Shown: piece after piece, positions 1-7,583 of the stretch | How positions within the stretch are numbered: the stretch's first letter is position 1 | Layout: each line of letters starts with the position of its first letter | From: Tamlana crocina | Lineage (GTDB): Bacteria; Bacteroidota; Bacteroidia; Flavobacteriales; Flavobacteriaceae | Direction: 5' to 3' | Assembly: GCA_040429635.1 (NCBI GenBank) | Contig: CP158972.1 | Location: 405,918-469,917 of the forward strand | DNA length: 64,000 nt | Notes under the pieces: generated by a model | What the model saw: the letters and a program-made list of their open reading frames with translations, nothing else | What the model was told of the DNA's origin: nothing | Database searches by the model: none | Translations under genes and position numbers: made by a program

Positions 1-1
1 A

Positions 2-334
2 AACACCAAGATGGATTTATTGCGCGATTTTAATTTACTCGTAGAAGAGAACTATAGAACAGCACATAATGTTTCCTTCTACGCAGAAAGACTATTTAAG
101 TCTCCTAAAACCTTATCAAATACTTTTGCGAAATTAAACACCAGTCCGTTACAAATTATTCACGAGCGCATTATTTTAGAAGCAAAACGTTTGCTGGTTT
201 ATACAGATAAAACAGCAAAGGAAATTGCTTATGAAATTGGCTTTGATGATGCCTCTCATTTAAGCCGATTATTTAAAAAGTATACGGCGCTATCACCTTC
301 AGATTTTAAAAAACAGCTAAGAAAAGTCAATTAG
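2..334 (+). CDS. AraC-family transcriptional regulator, C-terminal part
   Basis: The reading frame is open to the left edge, so only the C-terminal DNA-binding part of this gene is in the window. About 110 residues remain and they form a typical AraC/XylS double helix-turn-helix: a first HTH around 'NVSFYAERLFKSPKTLSNTF' and a second with the conserved tail 'AKEIAYEIGFDDASHLSRLF' and 'TALSPSDFK'. The missing N-terminus would carry the sensor domain. The stop codon is directly followed by an operator-like sequence that recurs before the next gene, so local control of the neighbouring genes (and of itself) is inferred. The family call is secure; the ligand is unknown. Confidence 0.93.
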   Translation, partial: NTKMDLLRDFNLLVEENYRTAHNVSFYAERLFKSPKTLSNTFAKLNTSPLQIIHERIILEAKRLLVYTDKTAKEIAYEIGFDDASHLSRLFKKYTALSPSDFKKQLRKVN

Positions 335-399
335 GGAAAAATTGACAATACAATGGGTAATCTCTACATTTTATAGCCTTTTCGTTTCATGCATCTTTG
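335..399 (+). promoter_or_regulatory. AraC-type operator and promoter, copy 1
   Basis: GGAAAAATTGACAAT at 335-349 is followed five bases later by GGG. A -7-like element CATCTTTG lies at 392-399, and TTTGTACT follows on from it. The same 15-mer, the same GGG offset and the same 57-bp distance to a C-A-N-C-TTTG box recur at 605-669. No good -33 box is visible, which fits an activator-dependent promoter. It would drive the 55-aa ORF at 426. Confidence 0.65.
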
Positions 400-425
400 T
401 ACTGTAAAACAAAAACAACAAAGTC

Positions 426-593
426 ATGAATTTAAAACATACATCTATTTTCAATTTAATTGAAATCTTCAGAGGAAAAGCTACAAGTATTGTTAATACC
501 ATTTCGCCAAAAACACATTGCGAGCAGAAACACATTCACGATTTCTATTGTGATGCTGAGATGCCTTACGTGGAAACCAATAAAATGCTTTAA
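426..593 (+). CDS. Small 55-aa protein, unknown function
   Basis: An ATG-to-TAA frame of 55 codons starts 27 bp after the -7-like element of the copy-1 promoter. The protein begins MNLKHTSIFNLIEIF and ends in a Cys/His-containing stretch (CEQKHIHDFYCDAEMPY), with two Cys and three His within about 20 residues. There is no signal peptide or membrane segment. I do not recognise a family. Support for it being a real gene comes from its position: it has its own promoter, organised exactly like that of the AhpD-like gene that follows. It could be a small metal- or redox-responsive protein, but that is only a guess from the residues. Confidence 0.5.
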   Translation: MNLKHTSIFNLIEIFRGKATSIVNTISPKTHCEQKHIHDFYCDAEMPYVETNKML

Positions 594-604
594 AGCTCAG
601 AAAA

Positions 605-669
605 GGAAAAATTGACAATTTTAAGGGAAAAGGTTGCATGTTTTAAAGTTTAAATAAGCTGCAACTTTG
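605..669 (+). promoter_or_regulatory. AraC-type operator and promoter, copy 2
   Basis: This is the second exact copy of GGAAAAATTGACAAT (605-619), again with GGG five bases later (625-627) and the -7-like box CAACTTTG at 662-669, followed by TACT. Spacing from operator to -7 box equals that of copy 1 to the base. It precedes the AhpD-like gene at 707. Confidence 0.65.
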
Positions 670-706
670 TACTATCGTTTAATAACAATAATTAAATCTA
701 AAAATA

Positions 707-1255
707 ATGAATACGTTTAATGTACCAACAAGAGAAGAAGTTAGCGAAAACGATCAGACTATTTTCGATAATTTAAACAAAGCATTAGGCTTTGTGCCAA
801 ATTTATATGCGACATACGCGCACAGCGATACTGCTTTGCAAAACTACTTGAACTTTGCTAACGTAAAAACATCACTATCGGCAAAAGAAAAAGAGGTTGT
901 AAACCTAGCCGTAAGTGAAGTGAACAAATGTATTTACTGTTTATCAGCACATACCGCTATTGCAAAAATGAACGGATTTACCGACGATCAAATTTTAGAG
1001 ATACGAGCAGGTAAAGCAACTTTTAATAATAAGTTAGATGCTCTAGCAAGGTTAGCTAAAAATATCACAGAAAAAAGAGGGGCCACAGATGCTAAAGTTC
1101 TAGAACAATTCTTTAACGCAGGATACAGTAAAGGAGGCTTGGTAGATGTTATTTCATTAGTAGGAGAGAAAACAATTTCAAATTACTTACACAGTACAAC
1201 ACAAGTGCCTGTCGATTTTCCTATGGCACAACCATTAGAAGCTGTAACAGCATAA
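707..1255 (+). CDS. Carboxymuconolactone decarboxylase / AhpD-like family protein
   Basis: This 182-aa cytosolic protein carries the AhpD-core signature E70...C75-I-Y-C78-x3-H82, the disulphide redox centre and proton relay of alkylhydroperoxidase-like proteins. Length and all-helical character fit the 'peroxidase-related' CMD branch. Family members reduce peroxides via CxxC or act on organic acids; which applies here cannot be read from the sequence. It follows operator copy 2 and is followed 50 bp later by an exported cupredoxin-like gene with a terminator after it, so the two probably form one transcript under the adjacent AraC regulator. The TTA-rich leucine codon use differs from the Tex and Bat regions. 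Confidence 0.88.
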   Translation: MNTFNVPTREEVSENDQTIFDNLNKALGFVPNLYATYAHSDTALQNYLNFANVKTSLSAKEKEVVNLAVSEVNKCIYCLSAHTAIAKMNGFTDDQILEIRAGKATFNNKLDALARLAKNITEKRGATDAKVLEQFFNAGYSKGGLVDVISLVGEKTISNYLHSTTQVPVDFPMAQPLEAVTA

Positions 1256-1305
1256 AATTCAAAAAATAATCAATAACCAGAGCGAAAGCTCACAATAATT
1301 TAAAA

Positions 1306-1692
1306 ATGAAAAAAGTAATAGCAATTTTAGTATTGGCATTAAGTTTCACTTTAAACAGTAATGCGCAAAACAACATGATGAAAGACAAAGCAGTTAAAAC
1401 CATTGCTTTAGAGCAAACTCCTGGTGAGTTTACTGAAAAAGGATTAACAGTAAGTGAAGGGTCTTATGTTTTTAAAATAAGCAACCATGCTGGTGTTGAT
1501 GTTGGTTTTGTTTTGGTGCCTAAAGGCAAAGATGCCAGTAAACCAGAAAACCACATTCAAACAGCTTATGTAACGAATGTAGTTAAAGACGGAAAGGTAG
1601 AAAGCTCTAAGCAAACGAATTTAACAAAAGGCGAGTATATCTATTTTTGCCCTCTAAACAAAACACCTCAATATACACTTACAGTTCATTAA
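1306..1692 (+). CDS. Exported cupredoxin-like protein
   Basis: A 128-aa protein with a clear signal peptide (MKKVIAILVLALSFTLNSNAQ, cleavage after about residue 21). The rest looks like a single cupredoxin-type beta sandwich: 'GSYVFKISNHAGVDVGFVLV' near the front (the His is where a first copper ligand would be) and 'GEYIYFCPLNKTPQYTL' near the end (the Cys loop). After the Cys, the usual His and Met ligands are not obvious, so copper binding may be weak or absent. It sits 50 bp after the AhpD-like gene and ends at a strong terminator, giving a two-gene unit of likely oxidative or metal stress function. The cupredoxin fold call is reasonable; the function is unknown. Confidence 0.72.
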   Translation: MKKVIAILVLALSFTLNSNAQNNMMKDKAVKTIALEQTPGEFTEKGLTVSEGSYVFKISNHAGVDVGFVLVPKGKDASKPENHIQTAYVTNVVKDGKVESSKQTNLTKGEYIYFCPLNKTPQYTLTVH

Positions 1693-1707
1693 GAGTTTAT
1701 TTTTGGC

Positions 1708-1745
1708 AAAAAAAGGTTGTTCTATTAAGGATAACCTTTTTTTTT
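1708..1745 (+). terminator. Rho-independent terminator after the cupredoxin gene
   Basis: A stem with AAAAAAAGGTT on the left and AACCTTTTTTTTT on the right encloses a loop of about 15 bases and ends in a run of T. It lies 16 bp after the stop codon at 1692. Confidence 0.8.
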
Positions 1746-2177
1746 GTCAATATGCTTATGCTACCATTCTGAAATAGAAATGTGTAAAAGTAATTAGATA
1801 ATCTCTTCCTGATGTTTAAAAGGTTATTATCCCTTAAAAATGGAATTGCTACCATCAATTTTCCATGCCCAAAACATTTAATGGTGTATTGTCTACGGAT
1901 TTCCATTAGCCGTTAATTCTTTGTTAAATAATGTTGTGGACTCTTTCTTAATAAATAATTAAAAAAGCTCATAATCAAGGTTTTGTGAGTCTTTTTTGTT
2001 TCTGCTTTAAAAATGAACATTATTTTGTGTAGTCTATTTTGATTAATATCAACGTAGTTTATAGTAACAATCAAATAATATTGGCGCGTTTATTTATTAC
2101 AACAACACTATAGGTTTTTACCAAAAGTATTAACGTAATATGGTATTTAACGGTCAAAAAGTATTAAAACTAACACA
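1746..2177. other. Intergenic region without a supported gene
   Basis: From 1693 to the lipoprotein gene at 2178 there are 485 bases, of which only the terminator is clear. A 69-codon minus-strand frame (1697-1906) reads through that terminator and has poor composition. A second weak hairpin with a T-run lies near 1962-1997 (AAAAAAGCTCATAA / TTTGTGAGTCTTTTTT, imperfect). The last 150 bases are AT-rich and presumably hold the promoter for 2178, but I see no consensus -7 box. Confidence 0.4.
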
Positions 2178-2648
2178 ATGAAAAAATTACTTTTATTACT
2201 CGTTTCAATTAGTGTTTTGTCCTGCGGGGCATCAAAAACGGTTCGTACATCCAAAAAAGTCATTAAGGGCAATTGGGTGTTGAACAATATTAGTTATAGT
2301 GAGGCTGGCACGTATAATGTTATGCTTTTGGATGACGCCTCAAAAGCCTGTTTTGAAGGCAGTGCTTGGCAATTTGTTCCTAATAACAACACAGGGGTTT
2401 ACAATATTGGCGATGTGGGTTGCCAAACCGGCGAAAGGCATTTTGTATTTACCATTGATGAGGTTAATGAAGAAACCGGACTATACGATTTCTTATTGAA
2501 GCCCACCAACGAAAAGCACAAATCGGAAACCAACAAAGGGTTCAGACTAAGCTTAACTTCATTGTCCGAAAACATGATGCAATGGCAACAAACCCTTATG
2601 GTAGAAGGAAGGCCCTTTACCATTACAATGAATTTCACTAAACAATAA
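2178..2648 (+). CDS. Lipocalin-like lipoprotein
   Basis: A 156-aa protein with a lipoprotein signal (MKKLLLLLVSISVLSC, lipidated Cys 16). The mature part starts with a 'GNWVLNNISY' motif typical of the lipocalin-like family common in Bacteroidota lipoproteins, followed by a beta-rich barrel-like sequence ending in 'FTITMNFTKQ'. No ligand can be named. It is followed within 20 bp by the OmpA-like gene, so the two are probably one envelope operon. Family call moderate, localisation strong. Confidence 0.78.
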   Translation: MKKLLLLLVSISVLSCGASKTVRTSKKVIKGNWVLNNISYSEAGTYNVMLLDDASKACFEGSAWQFVPNNNTGVYNIGDVGCQTGERHFVFTIDEVNEETGLYDFLLKPTNEKHKSETNKGFRLSLTSLSENMMQWQQTLMVEGRPFTITMNFTKQ

Positions 2649-2667
2649 AATGATAAAAATAAACGAT

Positions 2668-3372
2668 ATGAAAGCATTTATAAACAAAACATCCATTTTC
2701 ATGTTAGTAGCTGTTTTGGCTATTAGTTTCACTAATTGTAAAGCGGTACAGAATGCCAACAATAAGCAAAAAGGTGCCGTAATCGGAGCGACTGGTGGCG
2801 CTATTTTAGGAGCTATTATTGGTAACAACGTTGGTAAAGGCGGTAATGGTGAGCTGGGTGCCGTAATTGGTGGTGTTGTTGGTGGAACTGCGGGCGTACT
2901 TATCGGAAACAAAATGGATAAACAAGCACAAAAAATTGAGGAGGAAATCCCCGGAGCCGAAGTAGAACGTGTTGACGATGGTATTGTGGTGACCTTTGAT
3001 GAAAGTAGTGGGGTGTATTTTGACACGAACAAATACAGTATTAATTCAGCATCACAAGCTACCTTAAACAAGCTTATTGGCGTGTTTAAGGAATATCCAG
3101 ATACGAATATTTTAGTGGTTGGTCACACCGATAGCCAAGGTGCAGAAGAATATAACATGACATTATCGAAAAACCGAGCTTATGCCGTAACCAATTATTT
3201 GTCGAATAACGGCATTAGCAGCGGTAGGTTAACCACTAACTGGTTTGGTGAAACCCAGCCCATGCACGATAATTCTACTGCAGAGGGTAGAGCTAAAAAC
3301 CGTCGTGTAAATGTGGCGATTTTACCTAATGAAAAAATGATTGAAGAAGCTAAAGATCAAGTAGGAAAATAG
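2668..3372 (+). CDS. OmpA-family lipoprotein with glycine-zipper segment
   Basis: I start at 2668 (MKAFINKTSIFML) because this gives a proper lipoprotein signal ending in SFTNC; an in-frame ATG at 2650 would add six polar residues. After the lipobox comes a Gly-rich, zipper-like hydrophobic stretch (repeated GA-x-x-GG-x-x-GA patterns), then a C-terminal OmpA domain with 'VYFDTNKYSIN', 'VVGHTDSQGAEEYN' and 'GRAKNRRVNVAI', the peptidoglycan-binding signature with its Asp and Arg contacts. The layout matches the YiaD-type group. It likely tethers the outer membrane to peptidoglycan. It follows the lipocalin-like gene closely and ends at a strong terminator. Confidence 0.9.
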   Translation: MKAFINKTSIFMLVAVLAISFTNCKAVQNANNKQKGAVIGATGGAILGAIIGNNVGKGGNGELGAVIGGVVGGTAGVLIGNKMDKQAQKIEEEIPGAEVERVDDGIVVTFDESSGVYFDTNKYSINSASQATLNKLIGVFKEYPDTNILVVGHTDSQGAEEYNMTLSKNRAYAVTNYLSNNGISSGRLTTNWFGETQPMHDNSTAEGRAKNRRVNVAILPNEKMIEEAKDQVGK

Positions 3373-3393
3373 GGATTTTTTTGATTGATTTTT

Positions 3394-3430
3394 AAAAGGG
3401 GGCGCTCGGTAAAGAGCGTCCCTTTTATTT
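3394..3430 (+). terminator. Rho-independent terminator after the OmpA-like gene
   Basis: A G/C-rich stem, AAAAGGGGGCGCTC (3394-3407) with GAGCGTCCCTTTT (3414-3426), closes a six-base loop and is followed by ATTT. It lies about 20 bp after the stop. Confidence 0.88.
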
Positions 3431-3475
3431 TAAATAAACGCGCTAATTCAGTAACTTTACGTAAAAACGAGAATT

Positions 3476-3994
3476 ATGTTATCAAAATCAATAGAAAAAG
3501 AGCTCAATAATCAAATCAAGATAGAGGCCGAATCATCTCAGATATATTTGGCCATGGCCTGTTGGGCAGAAGTTAAAGGCCTAGAAGGTGTTGCTGGTTT
3601 TATGTATAGCCAGTCGAATGAAGAACGCGATCACATGTTAAAACTCATTAAATATGTTAATGAGCGCGGTGGCCATGCTCATGTTTCTGCACTAGCGGCG
3701 CCAAATGTTACGTTCAACTCATTTAAGGAAATGTTTGAAGAACTCTACAAGCACGAAGTGTTTGTTTCTGAAAGTATCAACGAATTGGTGCATATCAGCT
3801 TACAGGAAAAAGATTATTCAACACACAACTTTTTGCAGTGGTACGTCTCCGAACAAATCGAGGAAGAAGCCATGGCACGTACCATTTTAGACAAAATTAA
3901 TCTGATTGGTGATGATAAAGGAGGGCTCTATTTGTTCGATAGGGATATTGAAAATCTGACCGTTAGCACGGCCGCTCAACAAAGCCCAGAGTAA
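3476..3994 (+). CDS. ftnA: Ferritin (non-haem, FtnA type)
   Basis: A 172-aa four-helix ferritin. The ferroxidase ligands fall at the numbering known for E. coli FtnA: E17, E50, H53, E94, Q127 and E130 are all present, so iron oxidation should be functional. No haem-binding Met pattern of bacterioferritin is seen. It stores iron as a 24-mer in the cytosol and is monocistronic: a terminator lies before it and the next gene has its own promoter. A -7-like TAACTTTA lies at 3452-3459, 17 bp before the start. No Fur-like palindrome like that at the haem locus is visible here. Confidence 0.96.
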   Translation: MLSKSIEKELNNQIKIEAESSQIYLAMACWAEVKGLEGVAGFMYSQSNEERDHMLKLIKYVNERGGHAHVSALAAPNVTFNSFKEMFEELYKHEVFVSESINELVHISLQEKDYSTHNFLQWYVSEQIEEEAMARTILDKINLIGDDKGGLYLFDRDIENLTVSTAAQQSPE

Positions 3995-4013
3995 ATTTTA
4001 ACATAAAACCTTA

Positions 4014-4043
4014 TTTAGATTAATTAAAAACAAGTTATATTTG
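4014..4043 (+). promoter_or_regulatory. Promoter of the 58-aa Cys-rich gene
   Basis: TTTA at 4014-4017 lies 18 bp before TATATTTG at 4036-4043, an exact TAnnTTTG -7 element of the Bacteroidota type. The ATG follows 27 bp later at 4070. Confidence 0.65.
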
Positions 4044-4069
4044 CGCAGTTTTTATTTTCTAATAACTGC

Positions 4070-4246
4070 ATGGGAAAAAAGAAAAAAGAAAAAAAGAAGC
4101 AAAAAAAAGCGCTTAAAACTTTGCATGAAGCAGGTTTAATCAATGCCAAAAAGGTAAAAAGTAAATGCTGCGAAAAGTATAAAAAAGGCGAGAACAAGCG
4201 TTGTGGCAAATGCCCATGTTTCGATTTGCTTAAAAAAGTAGCTTAA
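4070..4246 (+). CDS. Small Lys- and Cys-rich protein (58 aa)
   Basis: ATG at 4070 to TAA at 4246 encodes 58 residues: a very basic N-terminus (MGKKKKEKKKQKKALK), a short helix-like middle (TLHEAGLINAKKVKSK), then a Cys cluster with the pattern CC-x10-C-x2-C-x-C. No signal peptide is present, so it should be cytosolic. The Cys pattern suggests a metal (zinc or Fe-S) knuckle and the basic end suggests nucleic-acid contact; neither is proven. It has an exact -7 promoter box and a terminator after it, so it is a stand-alone unit between ferritin and tex. I have an impression that similar short proteins occur in related bacteria, but no name is known to me. Confidence 0.75.
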   Translation: MGKKKKEKKKQKKALKTLHEAGLINAKKVKSKCCEKYKKGENKRCGKCPCFDLLKKVA

Positions 4247-4295
4247 AATAAAAGGTGATTGCCAAATTTGGCATTTCCGTTTTAAATATAAAATC

Positions 4296-4331
4296 AGACC
4301 TGTTGGGGTTTACTCCTGCAGGTCTTTTTAT
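4296..4331 (+). terminator. Rho-independent terminator before tex
   Basis: AGACCTG and CAGGTCT pair around a G/C-containing loop and are followed by TTTTTA. It ends the 58-aa gene. The next promoter box starts only a few bases later. Confidence 0.75.
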
Positions 4332-4332
4332 T

Positions 4333-4340
4333 TACATTTG
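4333..4340 (+). promoter_or_regulatory. -7 promoter element of tex
   Basis: TACATTTG matches TAnnTTTG exactly and lies 27 bp before the ATG at 4368. No TTTG at the right distance upstream is seen, because the terminator hairpin occupies that stretch. Confidence 0.5.
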
Positions 4341-4367
4341 TTTTGAATTTTATACGTCCGCACTAGC

Positions 4368-6485
4368 ATGATTACATATATCACCCAACATACCCAATTG
4401 CCCAAAATTGCCGTCCAAAACACAATCAACTTATTAAACGATGCATGTACCGTTCCGTTTATTTCGCGTTACAGAAAGGAAGCTACCGGAAATTTAGATG
4501 AGGTTCAAATAGGTGAAATAGTAAAATATAAGGAGCTGTTTGAAGCTTTGGAAAAGCGAAAGGCTACCATACTGAAAGCTTTGGAAGAGCAGGAGGTGTT
4601 ATCCTCAGAACTGAAGCAGAAAATTGAAACAGTCAAAGATTTAACCACGCTCGAAGATTTATATCTGCCGTACAAAAAAAGTAGAAAAACAAAAGCTGAA
4701 AAAGCGCGACAAAACGGCTTGGAACCCTTGGCAAAAATCATTATGGCACAGAATGTTAACGATGTGGAGTCGGTTGCTTTTAAGTATGTAAAAGGAGCCA
4801 TTAATTCGGTGGATGATGCTTTAGAGGGCGCCCGACATATTATTGCCGAATGGGTAAACGAGCGCACCGATATTCGTAATAATATTCGATATCAGCTTGA
4901 ACGTTTTGCTACCATTTCCACAAAAGTGGTAAAAACGAAAAGTAGTGATGAAGCCGCACAAAAATTTAAAGATTATTTTGATTGGGAAGAAAATTTAAGT
5001 CGAATTCCATCACACCGCTTATTGGCTATTTTACGAGCCGAAAAAGAAGGTTTTATCCGAGTAAAAATTGAAATTGACGACGAACGGGCTTTAAACAAAA
5101 TTGAAAGTCGGATTATAAAAAGTAACAACGATTGCGCCCAACAAATTGAGCAAGCCATAAAAGATGCTTACAAAAGGTTGTTGCTGCCATCATTAAGCAA
5201 TGAAGCCTTACAAGTCGCAAAAGAAAAAGCTGATGATGCGGCTATTTCGGTTTTTGCCAAAAACTTAAAACAATTGCTGTTGGGCTCGCCGTTGGGCGAA
5301 AAACGGGTATTGGCCATAGATCCCGGTTTCCGTACGGGCTGTAAGGTAGTGTGCCTCGATGCCCAAGGGCAATTAAAATATAACGAAACCATTTATCCGC
5401 ATGCGCCAAAAAATGACAGTTTAGGTGCGATGAAAAAAATCAGTTCGTTGGCTGATGCCTATAAAATTGAGGCCATTGCTATTGGTAATGGTACGGCATC
5501 GCGCGAAACGGAAGCCTTAATTAGAAAAATACGTTTCAAAAACGATATTCAAGTATTTGTAGTGAGCGAGGCGGGAGCCAGTATTTATTCAGCATCAAAA
5601 ATTGCCCGAGAGGAGTTTCCCAATTACGATGTAACGGTTCGTGGTGCGGTTTCCATTGGCCGCCGATTGCAAGACCCGTTGGCCGAACTCGTAAAGATTG
5701 ATGCCAAATCCATTGGTGTGGGGCAATACCAACATGATGTCGATCAAAGTAAGCTTCAAAAAGCTCTGGAATCCGTGGTTGAAAACTGCGTAAATGCCGT
5801 TGGTGTAAACATTAATACGGCAAGTAAAAGTTTGCTGAGTTATGTGTCTGGAATTGGTCCTAAATTAGCAGAAAACATCTTGAATTACAGAAGCGAAAAC
5901 GGCGCATTTCCATCGAGAAATGCCATTAAAAAAGTACCACGATTGGGCGATAAAGCTTTTGAGCAGGGCGCTGCTTTTTTAAGAATAAAGGAAGCCAAAA
6001 ACCCGTTAGACGATTCGGCCGTACACCCAGAAAGTTATGGTTTTGTTGAAAAAATGGCCAAAGATTTAGGGAAGTCTGTTCAAGATTTAATCGGCAATAA
6101 AGAATTGCTTCAAAACATCAATTTAAAAAACTATTGCACCGATTCGGTAGGTTTGCCAACACTGCAGGATATTGTAAAAGAATTGGAAAAACCAGGTCTC
6201 GATATCCGTGAGCAGGCCAAGGTGTTTACTTTCAATCAAAATGTAAAAACCATAAACGACTTACACGAGGGACAATTGCTTCCCGGAATAGTTAATAATA
6301 TTACCAATTTTGGATGTTTTGTGGACGTGGGTATCAAGGAAAGTGGTTTAATTCACGTTTCCAACCTGTCGGATGGTTTTGTAAAAGATGTTAACGAGCA
6401 TGTGCATTTACACCAACAGGTTATTGTAAAAGTGTTGGATGTTGATATTCCGCGAAAGCGCATTCAATTGAAGTTGCATAAATAG
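4368..6485 (+). CDS. tex: Tex family RNA-binding transcription accessory protein
   Basis: A 705-aa full-length Tex protein. Order of domains: N-terminal helical region beginning 'LPKIAVQNTINLLNDACTVPFISRYRKEATG' in composition; YqgF-like domain from about residue 315 ('LAIDPGFRTGCKVVCLD'); helix-hairpin-helix repeats around 485-560 ('NINTASKSLLSYVSGIGPKL'); C-terminal S1 RNA-binding domain from about 633 ('GQLLPGIVNNITNFGCFVDV' to the end). Tex/Spt6-like proteins bind nucleic acid and act with RNA polymerase. The gene is followed 30 bp later by the deacetylase-like gene on the same strand, so the two may be co-transcribed. Nothing looks damaged. Confidence 0.97.
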   Translation: MITYITQHTQLPKIAVQNTINLLNDACTVPFISRYRKEATGNLDEVQIGEIVKYKELFEALEKRKATILKALEEQEVLSSELKQKIETVKDLTTLEDLYLPYKKSRKTKAEKARQNGLEPLAKIIMAQNVNDVESVAFKYVKGAINSVDDALEGARHIIAEWVNERTDIRNNIRYQLERFATISTKVVKTKSSDEAAQKFKDYFDWEENLSRIPSHRLLAILRAEKEGFIRVKIEIDDERALNKIESRIIKSNNDCAQQIEQAIKDAYKRLLLPSLSNEALQVAKEKADDAAISVFAKNLKQLLLGSPLGEKRVLAIDPGFRTGCKVVCLDAQGQLKYNETIYPHAPKNDSLGAMKKISSLADAYKIEAIAIGNGTASRETEALIRKIRFKNDIQVFVVSEAGASIYSASKIAREEFPNYDVTVRGAVSIGRRLQDPLAELVKIDAKSIGVGQYQHDVDQSKLQKALESVVENCVNAVGVNINTASKSLLSYVSGIGPKLAENILNYRSENGAFPSRNAIKKVPRLGDKAFEQGAAFLRIKEAKNPLDDSAVHPESYGFVEKMAKDLGKSVQDLIGNKELLQNINLKNYCTDSVGLPTLQDIVKELEKPGLDIREQAKVFTFNQNVKTINDLHEGQLLPGIVNNITNFGCFVDVGIKESGLIHVSNLSDGFVKDVNEHVHLHQQVIVKVLDVDIPRKRIQLKLHK

Positions 6486-6515
6486 GCTTAGTATTTTTCG
6501 TTTGTAGTTCAAGCT

Positions 6516-7421
6516 ATGTTAAAAATCGCTTACCATCCCATATACAATCACCCGTTGCCTAAAGGGCATCGATTTCCTATGGTAAAATACGAGTTGCTCC
6601 CGGGGCAATTGCTTCATGAGGGCACTTGTACTCGTCACAATTTTTTCGAGCCGGTAAAAATGCTGGACGAAACACCAATTTTAAAAGTGCACGATCCTGT
6701 GTATTTTTACGATTTGCTCAATTTAACCTTAAGTCAGCGGGCGGCCATAAAAATAGGGTTTCCGTTAAGCGAAATGTTGATTGAGCGTGAAATAGTAATT
6801 GCCGACGGTACTATTAAAGCCAGCCAATATGCCCTAAAATATGGTGTAGCCATGAATGTGGCTGGCGGAACACACCACGCTTATTCAAACAGAGGAGAAG
6901 CTTTTTGCATGTTTAACGATCAAGCTGTTGGTGCCCGATATCTTTTAAATGAAAAGTTGGCAGAAAAGGTGTTGATTGTTGATTTGGATGTGCACCAAGG
7001 AAATGGTACTGCCGAGATATTCCAAAATGACCCAGCTGTTTTTACGTTTTCTATGCACGGTAAAGGAAATTATCCGTTTGTGAAAGAGCAAAGTGATTTA
7101 GACATTCCTTTGGAAAATGATACCGACGACGACACCTATCTGAAGATTTTAAAGTCGACCTTACCAAAGCTTATTGAAGAGCAAAAACCAGACTTTATTT
7201 ATTATTTGAGTGGTGTTGATGTGGTGGCTTCTGATAAGTTAGGGAAACTGGCCATGACTATTGATGGCTGTAAAGAACGCGACCGTTTTGTACTTCAAAC
7301 CTGTAAAGATAGGTCTATTCCGGTGATGTGCTCGATGGGTGGCGGCTACTCGCCCGATATAAAAACCATTGTTGATGCTCATGCCAATACCTTTCGGCTG
7401 GCTCAGGATATTTTCTTTTGA
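6516..7421 (+). CDS. Histone deacetylase / acetoin utilisation-type deacetylase
   Basis: A 301-aa protein of the arginase-deacetylase fold. Conserved blocks: 'GGTHHAY' (His pair 120/121), 'DLDVHQGNGTAEIF' (D156, D158, H160, zinc and active-site region) and 'YLSGVDVVASDKLGKL'. The full set of expected zinc ligands appears present, so it should be an active Zn-dependent deacylase. Bacterial members remove acyl groups from proteins or polyamines; the substrate here is unknown. It lies directly after tex with a 30-bp gap. No signal peptide, so cytosolic. Confidence 0.93.
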   Translation: MLKIAYHPIYNHPLPKGHRFPMVKYELLPGQLLHEGTCTRHNFFEPVKMLDETPILKVHDPVYFYDLLNLTLSQRAAIKIGFPLSEMLIEREIVIADGTIKASQYALKYGVAMNVAGGTHHAYSNRGEAFCMFNDQAVGARYLLNEKLAEKVLIVDLDVHQGNGTAEIFQNDPAVFTFSMHGKGNYPFVKEQSDLDIPLENDTDDDTYLKILKSTLPKLIEEQKPDFIYYLSGVDVVASDKLGKLAMTIDGCKERDRFVLQTCKDRSIPVMCSMGGGYSPDIKTIVDAHANTFRLAQDIFF

Positions 7422-7583
7422 ACGGTAAAATGATGAAATGGGCTAACCCCAAAACCTGACGGACCGCCACTGTATGAAACATTACTTCAAGGCTATCCAT
7501 TACTCAAGAAATTTGCGTTTCAAAACAATTTGTCAGCTTTACTTTTGTTAGGTTCAGGAGCCGCCCATGTGGAATTTACGCAG

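Noticed and set aside
1697-1906. 69-codon minus-strand ORF in the long intergenic gap
   Set aside because: It reads through the terminator of the cupredoxin gene, its last residues are encoded by the hairpin and T-run, and composition and start context are poor.
1962-1997. Weak hairpin with T-run in the gap before the lipocalin-like gene
   Set aside because: Stem is imperfect and no gene lies directly upstream; not enough to call a terminator.
2559-3071. 170-codon minus-strand ORF opposite the OmpA-like gene
   Set aside because: Shadow of the Gly-rich zipper of the OmpA-like gene, giving an artificial Pro/Ala/Ser-rich peptide.
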